Source of the DNA: CAWDDA01 sp963813345
Lineage (GTDB): Bacteria > Acidobacteriota > Blastocatellia > RBC074
Direction: 5' to 3'
Length of the DNA: 64,000 nucleotides
NCBI GenBank assembly: GCA_963813345.1
Contig: CAWEYR010000010.1
Location: forward strand, 1 to 64,000
Below are positions 38,375-49,247 of the stretch, one piece after another. The stretch's first letter is position 1. Each line of letters opens with the position of its first letter. The position numbers were made by a program, and so were the translations under genes. The notes below the pieces were generated by a model. The model saw only the letters and a list, made by a program, of their open reading frames with translations, did not search any database and was not told the DNA's origin.

Positions 38375-41233
38375 TCATTGTTTTGTGAGGATCCAGATGT
38401 CGGCTTCACTGTTAACTTCGGTGAAATAGATACGCCGGTTGTCACGCGCAACCGCGTGGCTGTGGATTTGATTTGGTGGTTTGAGCGAGAAGATGATGCG
38501 CGGGTTTCCGCCCATCCGGTCAACCAGATAAAGATCGCCGCCCGCCTGGTAAACCAGACGACGATTGTCGTTCAACCACTTTGGATAGGATCCTTTTTCG
38601 GTCAGCCGCTCATATCGCTGTTGTGTGCGTGAATATATAACAATTCCTTGTTGCTGCTGCAGCAGTATCGGGGGCTGAAAACCTGCGAGGTACATGCCAT
38701 CGCGTGACCATTCAAACGGCAGAAAACCAGGTGAAGGCTCACCCGGCAACAATTGAGGGGTTTGCTCAGCGCCCGGCCGGTCAGCGTCGATGATAAAAGA
38801 ATTAACGTTTCGAATGTGGTAAAGCAGCTTCTGGCCATCCGGCGACCAGACCGGCGCGATCACTTCTTTACCCGGCTCGTTCGTCATTTGCGCCAGGCCA
38901 GTGCCATCGGGCCGTACTTTCCAGATCTCATACTTTCCGCCTCGATCCGAGATGAAGGCGATCCATCCGCCGTCCGGCGACCAGCGCGGCATGATGTCTT
39001 GCGCTGCATCATCCGTCAGCCGCCGCAACGGCGTGCCAGCGAGGTCGGCAATGAAAAGGTCCTGCTGAGGCTCTCCGCGCGCCAGGTAAACAAAACTCTT
39101 TTCATCCGGCGAGAGTGAGATGAGCGAATAGCGTTTCAGCCCTTGTGTGAGCGGAGTGGCCCTACCGCTGACTGCGCCACTCACCGGGTCAAAGCCAATT
39201 TGCCAAAGGTTTTCGCTACGCGTGCTGTGGCTGTAAACAAGCGTGTTGCCATTACGGGAAAAGTTGACGTATTGGCAATTGTTCGAAGGCAACGTCGCCG
39301 GTTCAGGCGGCTCAAGCAGGCGCCCAGTGGTCTCGTCAATCGCGACACGCCAGAGATTCATCGCGCCCCCGCGATTGCTCAAAAAGTAGAGGTGTTCCCC
39401 TGTAGGCGACCACACCGGATTCCAGTCAATAAATTCATCGTCAGTCACCGGCACTGGCTCGCCGCCGCTTGCCGCCACCGTCCAGATGTCGCGATGACCG
39501 CCTTTTTGTTCACCCCAAAACGCCAGGCGATGTCCGTGCGGCGACCAGTTGGGCTGCACAGCGTCGTGTTCTGTAATCACACGCCGCTCGTGCGTTGCCA
39601 CGTCGACGGCCCATAACCGGCTGGCACTTGGAAAGGTGTTGCGGCCCTCGTAATCAAAGATGTTGTCGTCGGTCAATGCCAGTTCACGTCCGTCAGGCGA
39701 CCATGTGGGATTGAATCCTGTGTCCGTGAGTTGTGTGACATTGCTGCCATCGCTGTCCATCACAAAAACGCCGCCGCCATTGCGCGAAGATCGAAACGCA
39801 ATACGCGCACCGTCGGCTGAGTAGGCAGGTTGCAGCTCAACGCTCACCGATGTGGTCAAATTGGTGGCGGTTCGCGCACCAACATCCTGCCGGTAGATAT
39901 CCCAGTTGCCGTTGTGGCGGCTGGCAAAGATCACGCTTTGTCCATCGGGTGCCAGGCTGGGGAAGAGTTCCTGCCCAGGCAGATCCGTCAGTTTCTGCGC
40001 GGCGGAATTGAAGGTCAGCCCGGCGGCTCGCGGTGTCGCGCGCAATTTCCACAACCAAAGACCACCTGCCACCAGCAAAACGAGCGCAGCCGCAAGGACA
40101 AGACGATTGCGGCGGCGCAGTGATGGCTTCCGTTGCAACGTTTGTTCATATTGCAGGAGGTCGGCGCGCAGCTCTTCGGCACTTTGGTAGCGTCGGTCGC
40201 GCTCCTTAATCAAAGCGCGCATGACGATGCCCGATAGCGCCGTCCCAGCCACTGAGTCCAGATTGTCAGGCTCGTCGTGCACGATTGCTTCGCAGACTGC
40301 GGCCGCATTGGCGCCCTCGAAGGGCCGCCTTCCAGCGAGCATCTCGTAAATCACAACACCGAGACTGAAGATGTCGGTGCGGTAGTCAACTCTTTCCGCG
40401 CGCACTTGCTCCGGCGATAAATAAGCCAGCGTTCCCATGAACATAGCCGGATCGGTCTGCAACCCGCTGCCCTGGGACAGCGGTATTTTCCCGGAAGGCC
40501 CTTCCGGCTGGAGCGGCTTTGCCAAACCGAAGTCCAGCAGCTTGACCAGACCGTCAGGTCTGACCATCACATTTTCCGGCTTGATGTCGCGGTGGATGAT
40601 GCCGGCGGAGTGTGCGGCCGCAAGTGCGCTGGCGATCTGCGCCGCGATCTTCACCGCCTCATCCCGCTTGATCTGGCCTGTCGTCAGGCGTGCCCGCAGG
40701 GTTTGGCCGTCGATGAATTCGGTGGCAATGAAGTGGCGGTCGAAGTCCAGCCCAATCTCGTGAATGGTGATGATGTTCGGATGATTGAGGGCGGACGCAG
40801 CACGAGCTTCGCGCTCAAAACGGCGGATCTGTGCTTCGTCTTCAGCAAACTGCGGCGGCAGTACCTTGACTGCAATCCGACGGTCCAGCATCACGTCATG
40901 CGCAAGATACACTTCCCCCATTCCGCCCGCACCCAGCAACGATTGAATCTCATAGCGGCCGACTCGCCGTCCGACTAGCGATCGATAGGCGCGGCTCCGT
41001 GCCGCTTCATCAGCGGACTCCGCCACCGTTGTGGAAATCGCGCCGGCGAGCGGCGGAGTTTCGATAAAGGCACCAGCTTTTTCCAGCGAAGCGAGCAATG
41101 CCACTACCTCATCCCGCAACCCGACATCGCCGCCACAGCCCTCATCAAGAAATGCGGTCTGCTCCTCCGGCTCGCGCTCCGATGCAGCGTGAAACAATTC
41201 TTCAATTTTTTGCCACCGCTCAGACGTCATCAT
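38375..41233 (-). CDS. Ser/Thr protein kinase with TolB/PD40 propeller
   Basis: 952 intact residues. Cytoplasmic N-terminal segment RWQKIEELFHAASEREPEEQ, then the kinase domain (94-368): glycine loop GAGGMGEVY, Lys123 in IAVKVL, HRD 214-216 in IIHRDIKPEN, DFG 234-236, and an activation loop ending GTLAYLSPEQ. One transmembrane helix at 377-395 (LVLAAALVLLVAGGLWLW), then about 550 residues of periplasmic propeller with repeated D-G-ARIAF, WSPDG, SPDGGWIAFIS units (TolB/WD40-like PD40). Such kinases likely sense extracellular ligands and phosphorylate cytoplasmic targets. The ATG overlaps the sigma-factor stop by 14 bases, so both are cotranscribed. Confidence 0.93.
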   Translation of the reverse strand: MMTSERWQKIEELFHAASEREPEEQTAFLDEGCGGDVGLRDEVVALLASLEKAGAFIETPPLAGAISTTVAESADEAARSRAYRSLVGRRVGRYEIQSLLGAGGMGEVYLAHDVMLDRRIAVKVLPPQFAEDEAQIRRFEREARAASALNHPNIITIHEIGLDFDRHFIATEFIDGQTLRARLTTGQIKRDEAVKIAAQIASALAAAHSAGIIHRDIKPENVMVRPDGLVKLLDFGLAKPLQPEGPSGKIPLSQGSGLQTDPAMFMGTLAYLSPEQVRAERVDYRTDIFSLGVVIYEMLAGRRPFEGANAAAVCEAIVHDEPDNLDSVAGTALSGIVMRALIKERDRRYQSAEELRADLLQYEQTLQRKPSLRRRNRLVLAAALVLLVAGGLWLWKLRATPRAAGLTFNSAAQKLTDLPGQELFPSLAPDGQSVIFASRHNGNWDIYRQDVGARTATNLTTSVSVELQPAYSADGARIAFRSSRNGGGVFVMDSDGSNVTQLTDTGFNPTWSPDGRELALTDDNIFDYEGRNTFPSASRLWAVDVATHERRVITEHDAVQPNWSPHGHRLAFWGEQKGGHRDIWTVAASGGEPVPVTDDEFIDWNPVWSPTGEHLYFLSNRGGAMNLWRVAIDETTGRLLEPPEPATLPSNNCQYVNFSRNGNTLVYSHSTRSENLWQIGFDPVSGAVSGRATPLTQGLKRYSLISLSPDEKSFVYLARGEPQQDLFIADLAGTPLRRLTDDAAQDIMPRWSPDGGWIAFISDRGGKYEIWKVRPDGTGLAQMTNEPGKEVIAPVWSPDGQKLLYHIRNVNSFIIDADRPGAEQTPQLLPGEPSPGFLPFEWSRDGMYLAGFQPPILLQQQQGIVIYSRTQQRYERLTEKGSYPKWLNDNRRLVYQAGGDLYLVDRMGGNPRIIFSLKPPNQIHSHAVARDNRRIYFTEVNSEADIWILTKQ

Positions 41234-41849
41234 TCACCCGCGCATCCGAACTTCGCACCCCGCTATGGAGTTCCTGGTAGAGCCATGCCTTAGCCAGTCT
41301 CCAATCACGCATGACGGTCTGCGGTGAGACCCCCAGCACCTCGGCGGCTTCCTCCACGGTCAAACCACCGAAGAAGCGCATTTCAACTACGCGCCCCTTT
41401 CGAGCATCAATCGCAGTCAAGCCTTCGAGGGCCTCATCAAGCTCAACGAGATCAGCCGACCGGCCTTTCGACACGTCCATCGCCACCTCCAGCGTCAGCG
41501 TCCTGGCAAGTCCTCCACGTTTGTCTCTATGCTTCGTGCGGGCGTGATCAACCAGAATACGGCGCATCATCTGGGCGGCGACACCAAAGAAGTGAGCGCG
41601 GTTTTGCCAGCTTACCTGCGTTTGATCAATCAATCTCAGATAAGCTTCGTGCACCAGCGCAGTGGGTTGCAAAGTGTGATCCGCGCGCTCCAGGCGCAAG
41701 TAGCGGTCCGCAATGCGGCGCAGTTCCTGATAGACGGTGCGAATCAGGTCATCGCGGGCCGCCTCGTCTCCATTGTTCCACGCGATCAGGCGCTCTGTAA
41801 TATGTTGGGGCGACTCGTCGGTCTCCTCATGGGGTAGTAACTCTTCCAT
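41220..41849 (-). CDS. ECF-type RNA polymerase sigma factor
   Basis: 209 residues from ATG 41847-41849 (MEELLPHEETDESP), chosen because GGAGTTGG lies just upstream and the longer reading frame runs into an ADOP remnant. Region 2 contains ELRRIADRYLRLERADHTLQ, ALVHEAYLRLID and FFGVAAQMMRRILVDHART; region 4 has LEGLTAIDARKGRVVEMRFF, GGLTVEEAAEVLGVSPQTV and WRLAKAWLYQEL. This is the TIGR02999-like subgroup abundant in Acidobacteria and Planctomycetes. The kinase gene follows by overlap, and no anti-sigma gene is visible, so the kinase may control it (inference). Confidence 0.92.
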   Translation of the reverse strand: MEELLPHEETDESPQHITERLIAWNNGDEAARDDLIRTVYQELRRIADRYLRLERADHTLQPTALVHEAYLRLIDQTQVSWQNRAHFFGVAAQMMRRILVDHARTKHRDKRGGLARTLTLEVAMDVSKGRSADLVELDEALEGLTAIDARKGRVVEMRFFGGLTVEEAAEVLGVSPQTVMRDWRLAKAWLYQELHSGVRSSDARVNDDV

Positions 41850-41995
41850 GATTCCAACTCCAGTTTCTCCTGAGCCCCGTCCCATCTGCATCAAATGCGA
41901 CGCTTGCAGACCGGTCTTCGAGTCTTCAAGGGCCACCCCGTCGCTCAATGGCACGATCACAGGTTTGATCGGTCTCGGCAGGTGACCTTTGCGGA

Positions 41996-42091
41996 GTGGT
42001 ATTACTGTTGGTTGTGTTGACGCAACTATGCTGGATTCCGGCGCGGTGTGCAACAAAAGTAGACCCAATGTTTGCGCTGCGCCACGAATAA
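41996..42091 (+). pseudogene. Remnant of an ADOP permease C-terminus
   Basis: About 95 bases strongly resembling the last codons of the ADOP gene at 35965-36059: GTATTACTG, CTGGATTCCGGCGCGG, GTGCAACAA and GTAGACCCAAT align in order, ending CGAATAAG instead of CGAATGAG. The encoded piece would be CWIPARRATKVDPMFALRHE with one frame change. It lies upstream of the sigma factor on the opposite strand. Confidence 0.8.
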
Positions 42092-42215
42092 GCCCAGCCA
42101 ACAGGGCGCAGGTCTCCCTATGCCTATGGCGTTCTCTGCACAGGAATGGGGCTTAACGGAGGTTTTCCACACATGTGGTTAACCCCCTATCAAGCCCTCT
42201 TTTGCCTCGACATGC

Positions 42216-45200
42216 TTAGAACAGCAGCTTCAGAGCAAACTGAATCTGCCGTGCGGGGAAGGTTGTCCGGATTGTTCCGTAAGCGCCGCCTGGAGCTGGT
42301 GCACCGTTGACGATACGAATGTTTGAGGCATTTCCATCCGGCGCCTGGAAGTTTGTCTGGTTGAACAGATTGAATGCCTCCATGCGGAATTCGAGCTTGG
42401 TGGTTTCTTTCCAAAGTGGGAACGCTTTGTGCAGTCCCAGATCAGCCTGGAAGAAGTTCGGTCCGCGCAGGAGGTTGCGACCTGCATTGCCAAAAAGCAC
42501 ATCGCCACTCGGAATCGAAACACCATTGATATTCAGGTAATCATTGGGATCCACACCAGGGCTGCGCAACGATTGTCCTGTCAGGTTCGGCCGCGTCGTG
42601 GCCTGCCCACCCACACTGAAACCCGCAACTGCGCTGTAGGTGAGATTGACAGGCAAGCCGCTGGTCATAGTATTGATGAGCGTCGCGCGCCATCCACCGA
42701 TAATGTAATCGAGCGCCGTAGACTGATTGACAAACCGCCTGCCCTTTCCAACTGGCAGGTCATAAACAACACTCGTAGTATTGTTGATCGGCTGATTGTA
42801 ATTCGATGGCCCGCGGTCGTTAGCGAAGTTCCGCATGTTCAGTCGCGAGTTGTCTCCCTGCTGAACCTCCAGATGGCCCCCGACGTTGTCCATAGCCTTT
42901 GACCAGGTGAAAGAATTGAGCAGGTAGAATCCGTCGTTGAAGCGCCGTTCGAGTTTCACCTGCAGAGCATGGTAGTTGGCAAAGCCTCCATTAAATGAAG
43001 CCTGAATGAATCCAAAGCCGGGAATTGGTCGTCGAGAATCAATTGAAGGCAGGGGACGGCGGTTAGGATCGTTCGCAGGAAGAGTTGATAGTCGAATCTC
43101 TTCCGCAGTGACCGTTCGCGCCTGATTGTAATCGCCCAGGGCTACCAGTTTGACACTGTGATTGCCGACATAAGCCACGTCCAGCAGCAATCCTCTTGCC
43201 AGTTCGTGCTGCAGGGTAAGATGCCAGCTTTGCACATAGCCGGTGCGCGTCTCGCGCGGTGTGAAATTGGTTCTCGTGGTCAGTGTCGTAGCACGCTCCG
43301 GCGAGATCAGGCCTTCGGGATAACCCGCCTGCGTCGGACGAAAGCAGTTAAGGAAGTTGTTGCCCGTGCAGAGCGGCTGGTTGGCCGTTTGATTGATCAC
43401 GACTCCGATAGTGAATGGAAGGTTGATCGAAAGCAGATTCTCGCCACCCAGCCGGTTGAAATGAATGTAGCTCGTGCCGTAACCCGCACGTAACACCGTC
43501 TTATCCGTGATGCTGTAGGCAAGACCGATCCGCGGCGCCCAGTTGTTGCGGTCCGGGTTAACCAGAGCCCGATCAGCCAGCGAGCCATCACTTGCCACGA
43601 GCAACGTCCGCGCCACAGGATCAAAATTGCCCAGTTGATTGTCTGCCTCGTACTGGGGCGTAGCGAATTCATAGCGGACTCCCAGATTGAGAGTCAGCTT
43701 GCTCGAGACCGTGAAGTCATCCTGCAGATAGCCGAAATGCATTCGTTGCCGGTATTGCGGCAGAAAGAAGCTTGCCAATTGATACTGGCTGCGCGCGCCA
43801 AAAAGAAAATCTGCGAGGTTGTAGATGTTGTTCGCCGTGCTGATTGTTGAGGGACGGCTGAACTGTCCACTGTAAGCATCCTGTCCGTATTTCGGATGAT
43901 AGTCCTCTATCTCCGTGTTGATCTGCTGATATTCGTAGCCCAATTTCAGGCTGTGTCGACCCATCAGGCGCGTGTAATTGACACGCGGGTTCCATAGAAA
44001 TGGATCCTGATGTTGCGGGTTTGACGACTGACGGCCCAGCTGCGTGTAACCGCCGATGCTCTGGGAATTCAAGCCGCCAGCGATAGTTGGATCGGTCGGC
44101 AGTCCAGGCAGCTGGAAGTTCGGATCGCCCAATCCCGTCGGACGCTTACCGGCTTCAGTGCGTGAGATGCCAAGCCGGAACTCGAGCACCGAAGTGGGGT
44201 TAACGCTATAAGTGACACCGCCCGCCAACTGCTGATTCAGAACGTAAACGTACGCATTGCGCTCACCGCTGAAGACCGGTTCTGGTATCACGGGCGCTTC
44301 GTAGTTGTTGACCTTCCGATGACTGATGCGGACAAAAGCATTGAGCGAGGAATTGAAATTGTGATCAATCTTGACGTCGAACTTGTCGTTATAGAATTTG
44401 CTCTTTGGCAGGTTCTCGTAATTGTTCGAGACGACACCGATCGCGTTCGGGTTCGTCACCGGCAAAACCAGCGCATCCATCACGCTCTTCGCAAATGGCG
44501 AAATCTGGCTCGCCGGAATGTTTCCATCCTGGTACACGACATTGGTGTATGGATTACGTACCGGCACTCCCAATTGGCCGTTGCGCTGTGCAGCCGTGGG
44601 TACTGTTGCAAAAACCAGTGAACTCGTAATGCGACGATATCCTTCGTAATCCGCAAAGAAGAACGTCTTATCCTTGATGATCGGCCCGCCGAATGTCGCA
44701 CCAAACTGATTCTGAATGAGAGTGGGTTTCTCATTGCGCACAGGCTTGAAAAAGCCGGTTGCGTTGAGCGACGTGTTGCGGATGAACTCATAGACGGTGC
44801 CGTGAAAACCGTTCGTACCGCTGCGAATGGCAGCATTTATTACTGCGCCGCCCGCGCGCCCGAACTCGGCGCTGAAATTATTGGTCTGAACTTTGAACTC
44901 CTGCACCGCATCGGGCGATGCCTGGACTACCTGATTTGAAAAGCCCTGGTTCGAAGTGCCATAGGAGTTGTTGTCCACGCCGTCGATTATGAAGTTATTA
45001 AGAGAGCTGCGAAGGCCATTGACGTTGAATGAAGCGTCGCGCGCACCATTTTCCAGTGTGGCCAGCACGGAACGGCGAACGCCGGGCGAAAGCAGCGCGA
45101 GGTCGGCATAAGAACGGCCATTCAATGGCAAATTGACAATCTGTTCGCGATTGATGATCTGACCACGTTCACTCGATACGGTCTCGAGAAGCGGCGATGC

Positions 45201-45572
45201 TCCGGAGATCATCACTGTTTCAGAGACTTCACCTGCCCTGAGCGTGAGATCCACCCGCTGCCTGGCGTTGACCGTGACCTGAATGTTGTCGGCAACAGCC
45301 TTGGAAAACCCCTGTGCCTCCGCGGTGATCTGGTAGACGCCGATCTTGACGTTGTTGAACTGGAAACTACCATTCTCATCCACTTGAACGGTCTGGGTGA
45401 TACCGGTTTCTGTGTTCTTCAGTGTAACTGTAGCCTTGGGGACAACCGCTCCCGTCGAATCGTTGACGGAACCCAACACCGTGGCGGTATCGAATTGAGC
45501 CAAACCAGTAATCGAGCTGAAAAGGAAAATAAGCAGGCATGCCAAGCCTTGCAAAAGAATTCTCTGCTTCAT
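42216..45572 (-). CDS. TonB-dependent receptor, Oar-like (receptor 2)
   Basis: 1118 intact residues. Signal peptide MKQRILLQGLACLLIFLFSS, carboxypeptidase-regulatory Ig-like domain (about 27-115; VLGSVNDSTGAVVPKATVTL), plug with INREQIVNLPLNGRSYADLA, FNVNGLRSSLNNFIIDGVDN, SAEFGRAGGAVINAAIRSGT and GATFGGPIIKDKTFFFADYE, then the outer-membrane barrel with many aromatic-alternating strands such as DFTVSSKLTLNLGVRYEF and LRAGYGTSYIHFNRLG. Ends FPARQIQFALKLLF, a barrel-assembly signal. Acidobacterial receptors of this kind are thought to import plant- or polymer-derived oligomers or chelated iron; no ligand evidence here. Transcribed towards the kinase region. Confidence 0.93.
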   Translation of the reverse strand: MKQRILLQGLACLLIFLFSSITGLAQFDTATVLGSVNDSTGAVVPKATVTLKNTETGITQTVQVDENGSFQFNNVKIGVYQITAEAQGFSKAVADNIQVTVNARQRVDLTLRAGEVSETVMISGASPLLETVSSERGQIINREQIVNLPLNGRSYADLALLSPGVRRSVLATLENGARDASFNVNGLRSSLNNFIIDGVDNNSYGTSNQGFSNQVVQASPDAVQEFKVQTNNFSAEFGRAGGAVINAAIRSGTNGFHGTVYEFIRNTSLNATGFFKPVRNEKPTLIQNQFGATFGGPIIKDKTFFFADYEGYRRITSSLVFATVPTAAQRNGQLGVPVRNPYTNVVYQDGNIPASQISPFAKSVMDALVLPVTNPNAIGVVSNNYENLPKSKFYNDKFDVKIDHNFNSSLNAFVRISHRKVNNYEAPVIPEPVFSGERNAYVYVLNQQLAGGVTYSVNPTSVLEFRLGISRTEAGKRPTGLGDPNFQLPGLPTDPTIAGGLNSQSIGGYTQLGRQSSNPQHQDPFLWNPRVNYTRLMGRHSLKLGYEYQQINTEIEDYHPKYGQDAYSGQFSRPSTISTANNIYNLADFLFGARSQYQLASFFLPQYRQRMHFGYLQDDFTVSSKLTLNLGVRYEFATPQYEADNQLGNFDPVARTLLVASDGSLADRALVNPDRNNWAPRIGLAYSITDKTVLRAGYGTSYIHFNRLGGENLLSINLPFTIGVVINQTANQPLCTGNNFLNCFRPTQAGYPEGLISPERATTLTTRTNFTPRETRTGYVQSWHLTLQHELARGLLLDVAYVGNHSVKLVALGDYNQARTVTAEEIRLSTLPANDPNRRPLPSIDSRRPIPGFGFIQASFNGGFANYHALQVKLERRFNDGFYLLNSFTWSKAMDNVGGHLEVQQGDNSRLNMRNFANDRGPSNYNQPINNTTSVVYDLPVGKGRRFVNQSTALDYIIGGWRATLINTMTSGLPVNLTYSAVAGFSVGGQATTRPNLTGQSLRSPGVDPNDYLNINGVSIPSGDVLFGNAGRNLLRGPNFFQADLGLHKAFPLWKETTKLEFRMEAFNLFNQTNFQAPDGNASNIRIVNGAPAPGGAYGTIRTTFPARQIQFALKLLF

Positions 45573-45730
45573 TGATGGGGCCTCGTTTTCTATTAAAATC
45601 CCAAACTACCCAATAGCATCAGCCGTGAAATTGACATGGACTTTACATTGGGAGCCGTAACAATACCCTTGCAGCCGCCTCAAAAACAACTGAATCGTGA
45701 CAACAAATTCTCGCAGGAAAGTCGGGATTC

Positions 45731-45840
45731 TGGAGCCCAATTTGGAGTGCGGCGGCTTGGCGCCGCTTTAGTGTCCCGATCGGATCACTCAGCGGGAGAC
45801 TAAAGCGGCGCCAAGCGCCGCACTCCAAATTGGCGCTCCA
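45731..45840. repeat. R1 palindrome, second copy
   Basis: Arms 45731-45776 and 45794-45840 are near-perfect reverse complements, carrying the same core as 1894-1995 (GGAGTGCGGCG, TTGGCGCCGCTTTAG). The 283-base gap 45573-45855 between receptors 2 and 3 holds only this element and upstream signals of receptor 2. Confidence 0.93.
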
Positions 45841-45855
45841 ATTGTCGTGAGATGA

Positions 45856-48800
45856 TCAGAAGACGAGTCGCAGCTGAAAACGGACTACGCGGCCGCCGCC
45901 GTCGGTTACTGGCGTGTTTGCGATCAGGAATCGGCTAGCCACCGCGGTTGACGCATTCGACGAAACCGCCGTCGTCCCCGGAGAGAACGGACTCGCACTG
46001 CCCTGACCATAGTTCGGATGATTGAAGATATTGAAGATCTCCGCTCGGAACTCCACATTGACTGATTCTGTCATCCTCGTCCTCTTCTGGAAGTTGATGT
46101 TGAAGATGTTGGTGCCGGGCGTACGCGCCGAGTTGCGGCCCATCGGCGTGAAACGGACAATCCCTGGAGCGACAATGCCGAATGCCGGATTGATCACCCA
46201 ACGCGCGGTGTTCGGATCGATGAACTGCTCAGCCGGGCGTCCGCTCAGTGTCCGCGACATGTCATCCGGATTGGTGTAGAAGACGGTGCCTATCGGAGTG
46301 CCCGTCGGACCGGGATTGGCCGCTGTTGCTACGTTGGGTCTGGCACGGACGCCTTCGGTCCCGTTAGGATTAAACCCCGCACGTTCGAGAGCGCCGGCAA
46401 TACCATCTGTATCTACTCCATTGAACACCGTGTATGGCAATCCTGATTCAAAGACTGTCACACCGGCCACTTCCCAGCCTCCAACAATTCTGCCAAGGAA
46501 TCCTCGTTGCTCACGCATGAACGGGAACTCATAGACATACGTGAAAGCTTGCCCTGATGTGTGCGGTCAAGCGCTCCCGGCCCCCTTTCGATTGCATTGC
46601 CGCCGAGCAGGTGAGGGATGGCAAAAAGGCTCGTTGAGGTGGCTCCGCCATAAGCAAACACTTCACTCGCATTGTCGAGCAATTTCGAAAAGGTGTAGCT
46701 TCCGGTCAACGCAAAATCGTTGCTGAACCGGCGGCTGACACTCAGCTGTCCTGAGTGATAGTTCGAGTAACCACCATTCGTACGGACCGTCCTCGGTCCC
46801 TGAATGTTATCCAGACGTCCCGAAAGGCCCGTCGTTACGCCCGGGGGAGTAATGCGCATGCTCGCAGGGACTGTGGGATTCCAGTCCTCGTTGATGTAGA
46901 GCTTTGTTCCTTTCGAGCCAACATAAGACACGTCCAACAGCAGCTTGTAGGGCAATTCACGCTGCACGCCAAGCGACCAGCGTTGATAGTAGGGGTTCAC
47001 CAGATCCTGTTGAATCAGCGTCTGAGCGCTGAGCGGTGTCAGAGGTGCTGCGGTCGTCGGAATCTGCGCCGTGAAATTGGGAGTCCCTCGCAGGTTGGCG
47101 ACATTTGCCAGCGAGAAGATTGTGGTGCTGATGATATTGGGCGACGAGACTGCCGCGTTCGAGGTGATGTTGGTGAAGAATGCATCGTAGCCAACCTGAT
47201 ACCCGCCACGAATGACGGTCTTGTTCTCACCGATCAACGTCCCAAGCCATCCCCCTGAAACGCCAGGTGAATACGCGAAGCCAATGGTTGGTGCCCAGTT
47301 GTTCCAGTCGCCATCAACCTGGTTTGGCTCGCTGTATGGGCCCGTACGCGTCACCGGATCAACGTTGAAGAGGCCGGTGAAGGCCGGAGTGCGGAGTGAG
47401 TTGAACGGTTGTCCGAAGTATTCATACCGAATGCCTAGCGTCAACGTCAAAGCGTTCGAAGCTCGCCATCGGTCCTGAAAGAAGACTGCAGTGCGATGCA
47501 GGTTTGGATTGCTGACAGCGCTTCCAATGTCGCGCGCTGCATTGCCAAGATTGGTATCTCCGCCGAAGTTGTCTACAAAGTTGGCAAAAGCGGTGTAAGT
47601 CGGCGCGCTGCTTGCCGCATATGTTACTGATCCACGCGCGTTGTAAGGCGCCGCGTCCGTCGCGATCTGTCGAACATATTCGACTCCCCCACGCAATGTG
47701 TGGTTACCACGCACCCATGTCACCGTATCCTGCGCTGTGTAGTTGTTTTGTATTCGGCCCTGCGGGAATTGAGGCGTGACACCCAGCGTGGATATTTGCG
47801 GCACCGTAATGAAAGGCAAACTTCCAGCGAGTCCATCCGGGTCGGCAAGAGCGCCGAGAATACTGATGCGGTTGTAGGCAACTCGTGCTTCGTTGGTCAG
47901 GGTCGATCGAGAAGACATGCGTTTCCGAAAGGATGAAATTGTAAAACTTAAAGGCAGCGTCAACGTTGAAGCCTTCCAGACCTGCTACCGCTCCTGCCGG
48001 CTGATCCGTCGTGGTGGTGACGAAGCTTCCAGAGAGTTGATCGTTCTCGCTTAACTTATGATCTACGCGAGCCTGCCACGAACGAACCAGATTCGTTGCA
48101 GCAAAAGATCGCGTGAAATTTCCGAACTCGATCGTACCGCGATCCCCGCCCCGGACGGTCCCGTGCCAAGGGCGATCGAGAAGGGAGATGAGTTCGCGAC
48201 CGCGCTCTCGGTCAGACCAAGCAGCAGGTCCACGTTGGCGCTTGCCCCGGCCGGGAAAATGCGCCGAAGTGCTTCACGTCCAGCCGCCGTCGGCGTTTGA
48301 AATGTAGCCTGCGCATTAGACCGCTGACGAAGTTCCTGATACGCGCCGAAGAAGAACGTTCGGTTCTTGATTATCGGGCCACCGATCGTCCCCGAGTAGG
48401 TATTCTGGATGCCAAATGCCGGCCATCCCCTTTTCACAGTCTCGGGATCGCGTGATTGCAGGCTGGTCAGAGCATCGTCTCGTGTCGAGTCGAGCAGGTA
48501 GACCAGGGTGCCGTGATAGCTGTTAGTGCCGGCTTTCGTAATGACGTTGATCACACCTCCGCCTGCCCTTCCAAACTCCGCGTCATAGTTCGACGTCTGC
48601 ACTGACACTTCCTGTACCGCATCAGGGTTGGTGATCTGTACACCCTGACCGGTGACCGCCATATCGTTATTCTGTACTCCGTCCATCAGGAAGTTGTTCG
48701 AGCGCGCCCGCGCGCCGTTGACCGCGAATGTGCCTACGCCAAACCCGCCGCGATTGCTGCTCACCCCCGGTAACGTCAGCGCGAGATCGACTGGATTGCG

Positions 48801-49247
48801 GCCTGCATAGGGCAGCTCGGTGATTCTTCCTGTTTCGATCGTGCCTCCACGAACCGGCGCCTCGGTCTGCACCAAAGCTCCGGATTCCGCCATCACATCT
48901 ACCGAGATTTCCTGATTTCCAAGAGCGAGTTGCACGTCCTGTTGCACTGGATGTGCGGCGCTGACGATGATCCCGGTCTTGGTCAGGCCACCGAATCCGC
49001 TCGCCTCGATCTTGAGGGAGTAATTGCCCAGATCCACGGCTTCGATTCGGAATACACCCTCATTGTTCGTGACGGTAGTTCGATTGACTCCAGTATCCGT
49101 GTTTGTAAGTGTTACGGTAGCTCCAGAGACAACAGCGCCCGCCGGGTCGGTAACAATACCGGTTACTGTGCCACGGCTTGTTTGAGCATGAACAGACGCC
49201 GCCGTAACCAACATGAGAATTGTGATAACAACAAGCTTGTATTTCAT
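45856..49247 (-). CDS. TonB-dependent receptor, Oar-like (receptor 3), frameshifted
   Basis: Signal peptide MKYKLVVITILMLVTAASVH, carboxypeptidase-regulatory domain (GTVTGIVTDPAGAVVSGATV), plug with IETGRITELPYAGRNPVDLA, AVNGARARSNNFLMDGVQNN and DAEFGRAGGGVINVITKAGT, and GTIGGPIIKNRTFFFGAYQE. The first frame runs to about 48110; the barrel then continues in a second frame (INILGALADPDGLAG-like ISILGALADPDGLAGSLPF) to about 46520 and a third to the end RVVRFQLRLVF. Combined about 1130 residues, normal length. The middle contains DRWRASNALTLTLGIRYEYF and YQRWSLGVQRELPYKLLLDV. Same strand as receptor 2; the R1 palindrome lies between them. Confidence 0.85.

Noticed and set aside
41850..42101. 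N-terminal extension of the ECF sigma factor
   Set aside because: The extra residues are antisense to an ADOP remnant and unrelated to sigma factors; a ribosome site supports 41849.
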